In this document: in pieces, positions 22,199-37,100 of the stretch
How the letters are laid out: the number at the start of each line of letters is the position of its first letter
Position numbering within the stretch: position 1 is the first letter of the stretch
Assembly: GCA_930367215.1 (NCBI GenBank)
Contig: OV884057.1
Span: forward strand, 206,635,621 to 206,699,620
Length of the DNA stretch: 64,000 nucleotides
DNA from: Pollenia angustigena
Lineage: Eukaryota > Arthropoda > Insecta > Diptera > Polleniidae
Direction of reading: 5' to 3'
The notes under the pieces: model-generated
What the model was told of the DNA's origin: nothing
Seen by the model: the letters and a program-made list of their open reading frames with translations, nothing else
The model's database searches: none
Translations under genes and position numbers: made by a program

Positions 22199-25100
22199 CT
22201 GTAATTATTTTTTTTAGGAGGAAACAAATTAAAAGGGGGAGAAAGTGCAAAGAAATAGAAAAATTTAATAAGACTTAAATAGTAAATTTTAAAAAATTGT
22301 AAATGGTTTTCATTTTTAAAAGGGGTTGATTATTATTTGCTAGATATTTTTCTATTTGATTTTTTTAGTTAAACTAAGCGATTGAACAATATTTAAGAGG
22401 AACTTACTGCCTGTTAAACAATTTCGAACGTTAACGTTCGTATAGAATTTTAAATGGAAAAATTTTTTAGAACTGGGTGTTTTTAACATAAAATTTATTT
22501 GCGAACGTTCCATGGGTAAAAATCGACCATAATAATTTGTGCAAATATTAAGAAAACATACATATAATCAATGAATTTTCATGTTTCGAGCATTTCTTTT
22601 TTCCCGTCTTATTAGATCAATCGATTTGTCGAGGGACCTTCCTTCAGTCCATATGTTATCTTCCCCTCAAGACTATGAATGTTTAATTTATTTAATTAGT
22701 TCAATAATATAAAAATAAATCAGACAGTTCCAATTGAGAAAAAGTACCAAAAAGGCTCCTCTTAGAGTTTCTCAATGACTTTGGACTCTGCATGTTGAAT
22801 TTTATGTTTTGAGGTTAAGTATTAATAAAAATTCAGAAAGTACCAGTTAAAAAACGAAAAGTTCCAAAAAGATACCTCTTACCGGTTCTCATTCACTCAG
22901 GACCTTGCATGTTTAATTTTATGTTTCTAGGTTTAATTTAACTAAAATTAAAAAAGTACCAGTTAAAAAAAGAAAGAGTACCAAAAAATTCCCTCTTATA
23001 GATTCTCATCGACTCAGGTCATGCATTTTAAATTTTTTGTTCCTAAGTCCAAAATTAACGAAAAAAAGTTCCCGTTGTAGAACGAAAAAGTCTCCTCTTA
23101 CAGAATCTTAATCACTATTGACTCTAAATGTTGAATTTGATGTTTTAAGTTTAAGTATTAATAAAACTTCAAAAAGTATCTGTTAAAAAGAAAAACAGTA
23201 CCAAAAAGAAACCTTTGCTTAATCTTATAGTTCGGTGTCCAACATAAAGAAATATCAAAAAGTACCAGTTGAAGACCAAAAAAGTACAAACATTTTTCAA
23301 ATTCTCATTTACTCCGGACCCTGCACCTAAAATTTAATTTTTCTTAGTTCAATATTATAGAAATTTAAAAATTACCGCATGCAGCATGGAAACGTTAAAG
23401 AAAGAAATTTAATTTTTCGTATTTCCCTTTTTTGATACTTTTTTTCTCCCCATTGAAGGATCAAACAGTTCAATATTGCATTGGAAGCCCATAATTCAAT
23501 ATGTCGTCGTGCGGGAGTTTATGTGCTCTATATGCCAAAAGTGTATTTTGAGAAAATCGATCTTGAAGTTTTAACATAATTCAGGTTTGAAGGATATAGA
23601 ACATAACAGACACTATTTATCTCAGAAACTAGATGAGATAGCCGAAAACGGATTACATATTTGAAAAATTTGGGGTCGAAAACCTAAAGTGGCATAATTA
23701 ACTCGAAATGTGTAAAATGGCGGATAGAGCACATAAACTCCCGCACGACGATGTGTATTCGAAGGAATGGAAAAAACTGCTTTTTTAAAAAAAAAGTCCC
23801 AAAAAATAGTTATGAATTTCACCCCTTAAACGTTCGCATTTCGAAAAAGTACCAAAATTTATATTCGTATATTTTTAGATAAGTTACGAATTTGGTATAA
23901 TCTTTGTTTATTCGCTTAAAAGGTAAATGGGGTGACAAAGCAGTTCCAAAGTACAGGTTATGCCCGTTTACTTCCTAAAGGGCCGAGTTTAAAACAAGAC
24001 AACATGCCGCTTATTTTTTTAATGAACAAGTATGTCAGTTTTTTAGTATCTTTTTTAGTTTTGGGAATATAATGTAACAGAATTTGCCCGTTTTACCCTT
24101 TTTACCCCCTCAGATTTTAATAAAATATACATATATTGTTCCCTTCTGTAAGTAAATAACGTTCAAATTGTGTATTTTTCAGCGTTAAAAAAACTGCAGT
24201 CAAAGTAGAAAACCGGCTACTTCTTCCACTTCTTAATTTTGCATTGGTCAAAGAAAATTTGTTGCTTTTACTTCTAATTTATTAAATGTAAATAGGAGCT
24301 GTCAAATCAACTCAAAAAGCGAAAAGTTGTACACACATTTTCGTTTTTTGTTCGACAGTTTTTGGTTTTGACAGCAGTTTTTTAAAGCCTGGTATTTTTT
24401 GTTCATATGGCTAAACAAGCAGAGGAAGAATTGTTCTAAACTGTTTTGTATTTGCCGATTTATATATAAGATGTTCATATCTATAATAATAATCGAGAAT
24501 TAAAAGTAAAATTTCTGAGATCAACAAACGAATGTAATACATCCAAAGTGTATTTTTGAATTAAGTCGGTAATAGCACTGGATCATTTAACCCTTAAGCA
24601 AACACCAAAATGAATTTACGCAAACGAACCCGAGGGTCTGGCTGGGGCTCATTGTATTTTATATGGAGCTTTTTGTGGCTATAGAAAAACTAACACTAAC
24701 GAACCCCTGGGCCTGGCTGGGACTACTTTTATTTGTATGGAGTTTTATGGCTATAACAGGAACATTTTGTTGGGAAATAGAATAATTCTTCGAAAAAAAA
24801 AGTAAAGAAAGAATTTATATGTGTTGCTTATGCTTTTTGAAACGTTTCATTTTGATTTTATTTACTGCAGTACATATATATTGTGTGATAATATGGATGA
24901 TACAATGTGCACAAAATTATTATCTGGCCAATTGCCACGCCCACGGAGTTTAAATCTACACTTTTTTCTCCTTTAAAAACACTTAGAACATAAAGTTTCG
25001 TTCTAATATATATTTAATAATTATATTAAACCAAAACTGGAAAAAAGTCAAAAATGTCTGGCATGGACCTGTGCCAATGTTCTGTAACTCTCGCGTCGAG

Positions 25101-28100
25101 AAAGTTTTCGATTGAAATGTGTGAAATGAAACAAAAATGCCATAAATTGAAGCAAACAGCTGTTTTTCTCACTTAACTGTGTCTGTAACTTTTTTTTGGC
25201 GAGTACAAGCTGTCACGTAAGGAAATTACTAGCCAATTTACAGAAAAAGTGTGTCTGTAACATTTTGGTGAGAAAAGCTCCCGCTTTGAACTGTCAAATA
25301 AACTCACGAATAAAAATGGGGCGAGAAAAAATTTTAACACTAAAAAACAATTAAAAATGCAAAATGCAAAGAATTATGTATAATAATAATATTTTATTCT
25401 TGGCACATTTTTCATTGTTTTTTAATTTTACTTTTAATATTTTTATAAAATATACGAATTTTTTCAAAACTCGTTTGCAAGCAACAAACATTAAAGTTGC
25501 ACTTTACACAATTTGGTATAGCCGACGGTTGTGTTTACGCCGCCGTCGTTGAAAAATTTTTAATTTAAGTAAATTTTGGTCGCCGTCAACGATATGTGTT
25601 ACTGGCGTTCTGAACGTCTGCAATGTCACATCGGCTTCGAGTGCAATATTATGACATTTATAACGTAACGACGTAATCTATTTTGATAGTTTTCGACATG
25701 AGTTACAGACACACATTTTTCTCACTTTTCGAGAAACGATGGAATCTTTTGTTTCACATCTTTTCGATGCAAGAAGTTCTCACTAAAGTTACAGAACATG
25801 GGTACTGGTTAGGGATGCCAATCCCGAAATCCCGATCCCGAAAATCCCGGGATTCAACAAATCCCGAATCCCGGGATTTAAATTTTGTAATCCCGGGATT
25901 TTCGGGACTAAGTATATCCCGAAATTGTTAACAAAACTTTCTTGCTTTACGTTTTTTTATAAAAAGAAATGCATCATTACATTCCCCCTTAAGAGCATAG
26001 GGAACAAAATGCTGATCTTTAATATTTACTTGATTATTTCTGTTAATACTGTCATTGAAAACGAAACAAAAAAGTTAAACTTTGTTTGTTTTAAGCTAGT
26101 TCAACAATTATAAAGAAATTTGAATGAGAAGTTAAGAAAATAATTAAAAAAGAAAATAAATAAAGGAAAAATGTCTTTTGAAATGCACAAAACATTCCAA
26201 AGGGAACCAAATTCTACATTAAAACTTTACTCTTCACAGGGTTAGAATTATATAAGTGTTGTACTAGAGTAGGCATAGGAACTAGGGCAATTTATGGAGC
26301 GATTTTACAAAATTAAGTAGTGTATTTTAAACACGACACAATGCCTAGCACTTTTTGGTGGGTATAAAAATGTTTTTTTGTTAAAAGAAGATTTTTGTGG
26401 TTAACTAAATAAATTTATTTTGATAATTAATTTCGAATTCAAATTTGTATTATTGATTCTAATTTACTTAATAAAAATTTTAAAAGAATCTTAAAATAAA
26501 TCAATTACCTACAAGTTTGCTCTTTTCAATTACAATATTTAATTTTTTTTAATAAATTTGGATCAACTGAGGTAATTGAATAAAATATAAAGTTTATAGT
26601 AATTATTTTTTAGTTGAATCAATTAACAGATTGTTAGAAATCGTACGTTGTTTATTTTTATCATATTTTTTATTAAATCAATCATAAATTAAGAAAAACA
26701 TCTCAATTTTAAATGTTAGTAATAAATATAACATTATCTTTAACTTTAAAATAACAAATTAATATAAAACTTTTGCTTGTAAACCGCTTTTAAAGCCGTT
26801 TTTTTTTTAAATAAATATCTATAAAAGCATTTATCTTCTAATTTTCAAAAATCCCGAATCCCGAAAAATCCCGATATCCCGGAAAATCCCGGGATCCCGT
26901 AAAATCCCGGGATCCCGAAAAATCCCGGGATCCCGGGATTTGATTTTTTGAAATCCCGAATCCCGGGATTTGCGAAAACCAGTCCCGATTGGCATCCCTA
27001 GTACTGGTGTTCGTTTAAGGGTTAAGAGAGAGAGAGAGAGAGAGCTAGAGAAAGATTTTTATAGCAAACATTTGCGATGTTCAAAAACTAGACATTAAGT
27101 TCCAAAAGAATAACAGAAGGGGATAAAAAATGTTAAAGAAGGTTTAAGAATTTGCTAGAAATCTAAAATTTGGTATAAACACATGGCGCCATCTAGAACC
27201 AAAAATCTCAAAATAGTTCCATGGTTTACATAGATAGCAGCGTTGCAAAATTGAAATTTTGAAATGGTACTGAACTTCAACTAAAAGAGTATTTTTCCCA
27301 CCAAATGGTACTTTTTGCTAAAAAAAACAAAAATATTTTATTGGAAGTCATTTATCTAAGTATTTAATGGCGAACAGTATTTATATTTAAGGCACACATT
27401 GGTCGCGTCATGCTCCCCATCCATTTACAATATTGTTGTATATGTTATTCGCCATATTATCGGGCCTGTTCTGAAAATCACGTGTTTTTGAAAACACACG
27501 TGCGGTTTTCTGGTCATACCGTTTTTGTGTTTCTCTGTGTGCTTTCGGCAATTGAAGGTCACACCAAAGCACACAAAAACGGAACACTAAAATATCACAC
27601 GTGCGATTTTAGTAGGCACATGTGATTTGAAATCACGTGATTTGAGTAAAAGTGATTTGCAGAACAGGCCTGTATTTCTATATGGCCCCATATTATTCAA
27701 TAAGTGGCACAATGGTTTCAATTAAAATATGGCGCAACTCTTATCTAAAAAAAAAACACAACATTTAGAGCATAACAACATAGTACAGTGTCGCAAACAC
27801 ATTTCACAATATAAAGCTTTTCTGATTTCGATTCTTACCAATTTATAGTGTCACCTTCGAATATTACAAACCCGTTGGCGATATAATTGAACAGTTATAT
27901 TGAAAGTGTAAGAGCCGTTTAAGGCACGTTTTTTCAGTATTAAAAAAAAATATTTGAAATGGTTTATATATTTATGAATAAGAAAATAAATTAAAACTTT
28001 AATTTTTGTCAATATAAATTAATACTGGTTTTTATGTTTATATTTTAACTTTTGCAAGGTTACATAATTCAGACTTTTACATACTTAGAACTTAGTTCTA

Positions 28101-31100
28101 AAAAAAGTTTAAAACAACAATGTTTAAAAATAAAGATTTTAATTCAATGTTTTAAGATAAAGCCAATTTACTTTAAGAAATCATAAGATATATTATAACT
28201 ACAGCAGCAACTACCAGTTGATTTTAATTGATCTTTAGTTTTTATCAAACTTGAAACAGTTTCTATATGTATACGATTTCTTCCTTTGCTTTTTACATCA
28301 TTTTGCATTTGAAAATGTGCGTTCAATTGATGCTCAGAAATGTTGTATCGAAAAAAATACCAAAAGCAATATATGAAAGGTCAGCAAACATTAGTTTCGT
28401 TCTAAATATTGGCTTTATTTTTTTCCAAAAATTTTAATATATTCAGTTCTGAAATGCTTTATTTCTGAAAGATCCGCTAGAACACGGAATTGAGAATTGA
28501 TATTATCTTAGTTTCCTTTATCGTTTGTAAATAACATTAAAAACAATAGTATTATGTTTGCTATTGGTTTTTCCGGAAACAATATTTTCTGGATTGAAGC
28601 TGATTATCACTTTTAAGGTTTTATGTTCAAAACCAAATTTTGTTGCAAGAGCAAATATCCCATTCTGGAAAGCAAAATATGAATCCTGCCGTCCACGCTT
28701 TGCATTTCAATATTTACGTCGCTTATTATTTTTAAAATACAAAAACATAAATTTTGCAACAAACACATGATCACATCACCTTAAAAAGGCTTAAAGGATA
28801 AAAAAAGTACTGAAAACAACGCGGGGGTACTGCGGTATTTTAAATATGAAAAAGTACTGAAAAAAGTACCAAAGTACTGAATTTTTCAACACTGATAGAT
28901 AGGATACATGATAATTTTTGTGGGTAATTATGGCTGTAAAGAGATCCAAATGGTGGCCCTTTCATATTAAAAATTGCCTTAAATTCATCAATGATCCATT
29001 TTTTTCAACAATCCATTAAAATAAATTTTTCCCTTCTAATATGCATTTCATTAGTCCAAAATTTCCTTGAAAAACCTTTTAAAATTCTTATTAACATTTC
29101 TCTTTATGCCTTGGGAAAAATATTTAAAAAAACACTTCAATAAACTAAAATAACACTAACATATTTAATGGCCAACAACCACAATTCATTATTTCTTCAA
29201 AATGCAGGCGATTAAATTTATTGGCGTAAAGAAAATGTCACAACATAATTTAAGCGAAAACAGCAAATGAAAAATAGAAATCAAAATCAAAAGCATCCGC
29301 AGGGAGTGTTTTTAATTAAAAAATTTCCAGAGAAAATATGCAAATTTATAACCCCATTCATAAGCATTTAACTAAATCAATATTGTTTTCTGTTTTATTG
29401 TTCCACTCTTTTTATTTTTTTTTAGAGGATTGTGGTTAAAAGTTTGATGAAGGAGATAAAACAGAATATTTTGAAATGTTTAGTTTTGGTTTGGGAATCA
29501 ATATTTATGAGAAAATAGAAGTTGGTTTATTGGAGCATTGTTAAGATAACGTAAAATTTCATTGGAAAATATTTGAATCAAAGCTCTAAAGCAACGTAGA
29601 AATTTATTTAACCTTCGCTCTCATGAAGATATTTTTGTATGTGAACTCATGGTTCCTACCTGGGTAGATAAAGCCTTTATCCATTGAATTTGCTTAGGGC
29701 ATTTTATGTAAGTACAAAACTTTGTATCAAAATTTCTAATATTATAATTATACTTAGTGGAGGAGTTGATACAATGGACAAAATGTTGTCTCAATACTCG
29801 ACAGTAAGAAGGCCTTTGGCGTATTTTTTAATTTATTGGATATTTCAGCCCTGACGGTAGTTTTAAGTTTTTTATCAAGCACAAAACTTGCTTTAAATTT
29901 ATTGCTCTTGTTTATTTCCGAAAAAATTCGCCAAATTTTGATAACTGAGCTGCAAGTAATATTAAAGTTAACTGTGTAAGTTCCCTGCGGGAAATTTGTG
30001 TCAATTGGTCCCACAGACTGTTCCTGGGAGTTGTGAAAATAGAACAGGTACAAAAAAGAAAGAACTCATGACCAGTGAAAGGAGAACCAATCATGTAACT
30101 GGTTTATGGAGAACAAAAAGGTAGAAAAAGTAATAAATTACAGTACAGTCTTCACCGGTGGTGTGATACATTTTTTTTAGACTTTCTAAAATTTGGCTTT
30201 TGAATTTAATTCTAGGACTTGTTTCATTGGAATAATACTACATCGTATTGAAATAATACTACATTTTAGTAACTGTCACTAAACACGTCCATTGAGAATA
30301 GATTTGTGACTGGTCAAATGGTGTCAATTGACCCCCTCCAATGACAACCCCATGTAAAAGTGATAGGTCTAATTCATAGAAAGTGTTAAAACTAGAACCG
30401 GTCTCTACCACCGAAGACCTATCACGGGACTACTTTGGTGTCAGTTCGCTTCCCTCTAGGGTTATTAACAAATGAAGATCAAAATATATATCACGGTAGA
30501 TACTAGCAGAAAATTTAACCTTCGCTCTAAATTTTCTGCTAGGAACACATCTAGGGAACAAGCACTAAACTTGTCACGTGACAGTTCTGAGTTTAAACAC
30601 GGTTCTAGTTTTGTCACCTTATACGAAGGGGACTTGTCACTTTAACGTGGCCATGTCCTAGGAGGAGGTTAATTGGCTCCATTTTGACACTTTGTAATGG
30701 GTCACTGAAATAACTTAAATGGACTCATTCAATTTCTGTTAAAATAATGCAAGTCGTAGTTATTGTATCTTTACCCTGCCTCTACACATGCAAGTAGTGG
30801 ATGGCATGCCATCAAAAGAAAATTTGTTCGAAATAGTCGAATCTCATGCCATTAACTTTTGTGATTACACATGCCACTGCGAGTTCATTTTTAAAATGTC
30901 ATAGAAGCGTCAACTTGAGCAACTTTGATTACTTCTCAAATTAAAAAAAAAAGTACCAGAAAACAAAATAGAGTTACCGAGTTAATCATAATGGCAAATT
31001 TTTGGGGAAATTTTTTCATTTATTTATATTAGCATTATTTTAACGATATTAATGCCCTATTATTAACAACCTTGCTTTTATTTATGCGCGTTTTTAAAAA

Positions 31101-34100
31101 ATTAATCATAATAATTCTTTATTAAGCTAAAACTACAATTTGACAACAATCCAGTAAATGTGAATTAAATTTTTAGAAGGGTAACATTGCTTATCGTTTT
31201 GACATTTAGTGGCATGCAAGTGCCAAATTTCCACTCGCATGCAATTTTTGCTGCCACTGGAGTTGCCATTGCGAAATGTGAGTGTATTAGTAAAAAAGTC
31301 TGAGTGTATTAAGTTTTTCGAACTGGCAGTGGCATGTGTAAATGCTAGGTTATACCCTCCACCACAATTAGTTGTGAAGAGGGTATATTAAGTTTGTCAT
31401 TCCGTGTGAAACTTTTTTATTATTCATCTCAGACCCCATAAAGTATATATATTCTGGGTCCTTGAGTAATTCTAAGTCGATTTAGCCATGTCCGTCTGTC
31501 TGTCCGTCTGCCCGTCTGTTGAAAACATGCTCACTTTCGAACAACTCAAAAGAATTGAACAAACTTGCTGCCAAATTGCTTGTAGTTATCCTAAGCAGTT
31601 TTGGATTGAAATCCAGCAAAATCGGTTCAGTAGCACCAGAGCTATGAATCAAAATGTGGAACCACCACCTAAAAAAATTGATAATTTTGTTACAAAAAAT
31701 AACATAAATGCTGGAACAAGGCACGGAAAAAGATAGGATTTTGCAAAAATTTGTTTTATTTAACTGGAAATTGCGCTGTTTTACTGTATTACTGTTCCTT
31801 TTTTGATTTTCTTATGAAGTTTAGTTTTTAGTTTAAAATTAGTGGACAAAATTAAACTCAAGTCAATTAAAACTTGAAATTGAATGCAAAATTTTTAGTT
31901 GCATTCAAATGAGTGAAGAAAAAAAAAGTTGCAAAAGGTCAATGATTGCTTTTTTTAAATCAAACAAATTTTTTTTTGAGTGCAAAATTTTTGAACACAA
32001 CTATCACTCATGCTTAGTGAGGCTGCAAATTTTCAACTCATCACTGCAATTATTTTGCACTTTCACTAAGTGTAAGTTGAAACTGCAAAATGAGTGAACT
32101 ACACCCATTTATGGTAACTACACCTGTTCACCAGTACAGCGATACGTCTAATTTTTACCTATTGAAATTCGGTCTAGTTTATTATAATATTCTGCTAACA
32201 GGCCGCAGGATTAGAGCTTTAAGAACAATTGAAACAAATTTCCCGCAGGGTACAGCTTTAAATATCTTAAAAGATGCTCTATTTACCCACAATTCTATTT
32301 ACCACGTCATAGAGAAATCTTAAAATTAACACTGATCTACAAATTTGAAAAAAAAAAATTGACTGCAGAAACGAAGCGTGTTTTTTATTTAATCTGGGTG
32401 CGCTGCATTCGAATCTGGCATGAAAATTGGACTTCCACGTATTGTTCATTTTATACTGCATGCTGGCAATACTGTAAAACAGTCAATACTGACACTACAA
32501 TTTCACAATTATTAATTTGACAGAATCTCACATTTATTCTAAAGGCTCAGCCGGAAGTAACAGTAACTTAATCTTACCGTAAAAAAGTAAGAACGATATA
32601 TTTCATACAGATTTAGACGTAACATCTTACTGCTGACTATAATCGTTCTAATTGCTTTACATACAGAAACCTACACCCAGAGAAAAAACATGTTTAAATA
32701 TGGTCACCTCCAACCAAACTATTTTTAAAAACAATTTTAAACATATTTTGTTTAATATAACCATATTATTGTCAGCGGTAACTATATTATGGTTAAATTA
32801 GGCCTCCATCAAGAAGCCCAACCATATTATTGTTTGTCTCCAAACATGGTATGATTAATATTAACTAAAATCTGTTTAAAACTAACAATAGCATGGTTGG
32901 TTTTCAATCATATTATGTTGCTCTTGAAAAAGAGGAAAATACTATTGTAAATTATAAAACAAATTATTGTCATATTTAACCAAAACATTTTTAGAGGCAA
33001 CCATAATATGGTTATCGCTGACAATTATATGGTTATATTAACCATAATATGTTTAAAATTTTCTTTAAAAATAGTTTGGTTGGAGGTGACCATATTTAAC
33101 CCGGCGCCGGGGGGGATGGGTCAAAATTACCCGTCCCTTTTCGAATGGATTGTGGTTTTAAAAATGTACTTCTCTTCTCTACGCTCTTCTCAGTAGCTGG
33201 TGATATTGAATCTCTCTGAATGTTATAAATTTCAAATCAGTTGCATGACGATTGTACTTCGAGTAACACGTGCTCAAAGTTAAAAAAGGTAAATATGACC
33301 CATCCCCACAGTCAACGTAGCTATTTTGCGCCATTTGTATTTTATGTATCTTGCATATCAAATACTATTTTTAGTTAGAAAACTTTTCATTATTGTTCAA
33401 TATAACGGTATATTATTATTTTTTTAGTCATAAAGGCATAAAAATGTCAATTTAATTTAAAGACTAATAAAAAAATAAGTGTTTATTATATTTAAGCTAG
33501 AAGAAGCCTCCTTTGTTAACTTTTTTAATATGAAATGTTTTTTGTTTAAAAATAAAAGTAAATATGTTATTTTTTAACAAAGTCATGTTTTATTTCCTTA
33601 ATAAGGTTAGATTCAATCTAAATTGTATATATTTTTTCGTAAATATAGCAAAAAACCTCGAGTTTAATAAGTGGGTCATTATGACCCAACCCCCATGTCC
33701 TCGTAGCTAAAATCCACCCCCCCCATTAAGATTTAATGAAAATTTAAAGAATTTTTCTAGGATTTTGGGACAAAAGCAAGCTGGGAGACTATTGCTGGAC
33801 TCTTATACGTGAAACCGAACCAACAAAATACAAACGAGGTGCAAATAACGCCATTCACTTTTCAAAATTCATAGATTTTTAAATAACTAGTGATTTTTTA
33901 TTTAAGAAACAAATAAAAACATTTTTTTGTGTCTCGAAAACCTGACGAAAACCAATTACAGATTCGAATTCAGCAAACCAAAGTACCCTAGCAAAGATAT
34001 TTGGTTGCTCCAGCCCCAAACCTTCTTGGCTAGTGTAATTGTTTGGTTTTAAACTTACAATTGTATTTTCCTCTTTACCAAGAGCAACATGCTATGGTTG

Positions 34101-37100
34101 AGAAATAGCCAAACCTTAACACCTCCAACAAAACTATTTTTAAAGAAAATTTTTAACATATGTATTATAATTCATTTAACAATATAATTGTCACCGACAA
34201 CCATATTACGGTTGAATTAGCCCTCCAACAAGAAGCCACAACCATATTATGGTTGCCTCCGAACATGTAATGAACAAAATAAATATTGTCATATTTAACC
34301 ATAACATGTTAAGAGGACTACTTCAACCATAATATGGTTGTAGGTGACAATAATATGGTTAATTTAACCAAAATATATATAAAATTTTCTTTAAAAATTG
34401 CTTTGTTGGAGGTAAATAAATTTAAACATGTTATTTCTCTGCGTGTATTAACTATAAATTGGCTTGATGTGAATTTGGCCTCAAGAAATTAAAAGTTTTT
34501 TTTTCTTTCGTGGAATCCATATTTTTCCAGAAGGATTGGAAAGGACTTAAACTTTAAATAAATGCATATTGTATCATATTTTTTAAACCCAAAAATAAAG
34601 ATATTTTTTATTTAGATGAAGGCAATTAAATTAAATTACTAAAAATGATTCAACCTTAATAATTTTTTAATAAAAAAATTAATATTAAAAACCATTTAAT
34701 AATTAGTTTAAAAAAACACCTTCTAAGACAAACAACAACCCCTCGTACAACATTTTAATAATTTACATAAAAATTCTTTAAAATTCAAAGAGAAATATTT
34801 TTAATTAAGTTTAGTAATCTAAACACTCGTACTGAGTCCATTGTGAGTTCAGTTTTTCTTGTTTTTTTTGTGTTCTTTTTGTATTCCATACTTACATAGA
34901 GAGCGACAAAGAAGATGACTAATGCCAGTACAATGGCCGCCGTATATGCATTGTGCAATTCAATGGGGCTCTTTAGAACAACCGATGAACCAAAACTTTT
35001 ATCATTAAAATTCCGAGCACTTGTATCATCGACCATAAATTCACTGGAACTAACAACAGTCTCTACAACAAATTCATCTGTTTTTCAGGGGTGTGAGTGG
35101 TGGCAACAACAGCAGCAATCGAGGAATTAAAAGTGTGTCGGTGGGAGAGGAAATAAAAGCAAAATAAATTAGAAATAAACATATACAACATGAAGAACAA
35201 ATATTAAATTAATATCTAATACAACTGCAGCAATAATAACAACAACAGCAAATACACATATAAAAAAATACCTACATAAATAACAATATATGTATATATG
35301 TATATGCATATAGAATTTTATATTTATATTGTTATATCAGTGTTGCCAGAAGATTTTTGTTTTTGCAAATACCAAAACAGGCAAAAAAAAAAAGTCCTTT
35401 TTTTCACCACAGGCCGAAAAAAGTAACAAAAAATAACCCTTAAAATTTTGATACGTCTTGTTGGAACCAAATGTCGTTGATATTTAGCTGAATAATTTTT
35501 TTTAAACCAAAAGTTCAGTCAGGATGGCTCGAAAGCAGTCGCCATTCCCCGCAACGGCAGCTCCTTGCACATTTCGAAAGAAATACGGACCGATGATGCC
35601 GCCAGCGTTAAAACCGCACCCGACAGTCAATTTTAATGGCTGTAATGGTGATTCGTTTACGACTTGAGGATTGGCTTCGCTGTTAACACGCCATTTTTGC
35701 CTATTGACGTAGCCATTTAACCAAAAAAGAGCTTCATCACTAAGCACGATTCTTTGATATAAACAGTGTTCGAAAATAAACATTAAATAGCGCTCCTTGG
35801 GGGCATGAAATAACTCCCCACGAAATAAGTCCGCACAACGGAAATGAAATAACTCCCCGAAAAAATAAATAAGAGGCAACAACAACGATTCTTGGGGATT
35901 TATTTCAGTTTTTGGGACCTTATTTAATTTTTATATTTAGTAGTTATTTCATATGAACGGCAGATTTGTGGAAAACACAAACGCTAATAGTGTTTGTGTA
36001 GAAAACTGTTAAAAAGTAACGTTTCCCTGTTTGTCATCTTTCAAACACAAAAATAATACTGTTCTTATCAAACTCAACAGAATGATGAATAATTCCGTTC
36101 GATTTTTTTAAAAACTAAAAACTTCATTGCATTCGGTTCAGCTCATTAATGTTCATTCGTTTCTGTTGTGAGCAGCGCCCTTTTGGCTGGCAAAAAAAAA
36201 AACCAAAAATTTTTTACAAATACAAAATACACATTCGAAAAAAAAGCCAGCAAAATAATTTTACACAAACAAAACATGTACACACGCTGTTAAAATTTTT
36301 TATTGTTTGCTCATTTTTATATCAATGTAAAAAATTATAGAATATAAAAATATAATCTTTGTCTACAGTATCACTACAATTGTTCTGTTTTTTAACGAAG
36401 AACAGAACACTATATAATGTTCGTTACTTTCTTGAAAATAGTTACGAACGGTAAAAAGGGTTGTGTTCGTCTACACAAACACTAAAAAATTTATATCGTT
36501 CATGGGTGTGTGAGCCGAACGCTAAATAATGTTCTGTTTGTTTTCGAACACTGGATATAAATGGTCATCTTCGACCAGTTTAAAATAAGCTAAATCAGCA
36601 AAAATTTGACTCAAACGTTGGTCGTTTGGCTTCAATTCTTGCACGAGCTGTATTTTATAGGCACGTAACCAAAGGTCCTTAGGCAAAATTTTGCCGTATT
36701 CGAAAGGCCAACATGTTGATTACGACTACGAATCGATACAATACTTCGCTCCACAGCATCATTTATCTCTTCGGTATGCACATTTATTTGTCTTCATGAT
36801 CGTTTTGAATCGAGAAGAGTAAAATTAGTGCGAAAACGATCAATAACTGCACGAACGGCTTACTCTTTGGTTTGATTGATTATGTTCACCATAAAATGGA
36901 CAAAGTGCTCTACGAACTATGCGAAAATATATGCTTTTTTCCAAGTAATTACTTCAATCGGGGAGGGTTATTCTAGCATCAAACGATTCCTGATGATTTG
37001 CCAATCTTTACTCAACAGACATGTCAATAAAGTTTGACATTCTCAGCTGTAAAACCATAGTAATCGATACCGATAGTTCTCATGCAGCTAAAAAACACCC

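Noticed and set aside
28558..28770. 70-codon plus-strand ORF
   Set aside because: Opposite to a weak hAT-like reading and inside hAT D; no support.
31482..31736. Overlapping ORFs of about 80 codons on both strands
   Set aside because: Part of the (CTGT)n dispersed repeat, also present at 1-455 with frame-breaking differences.
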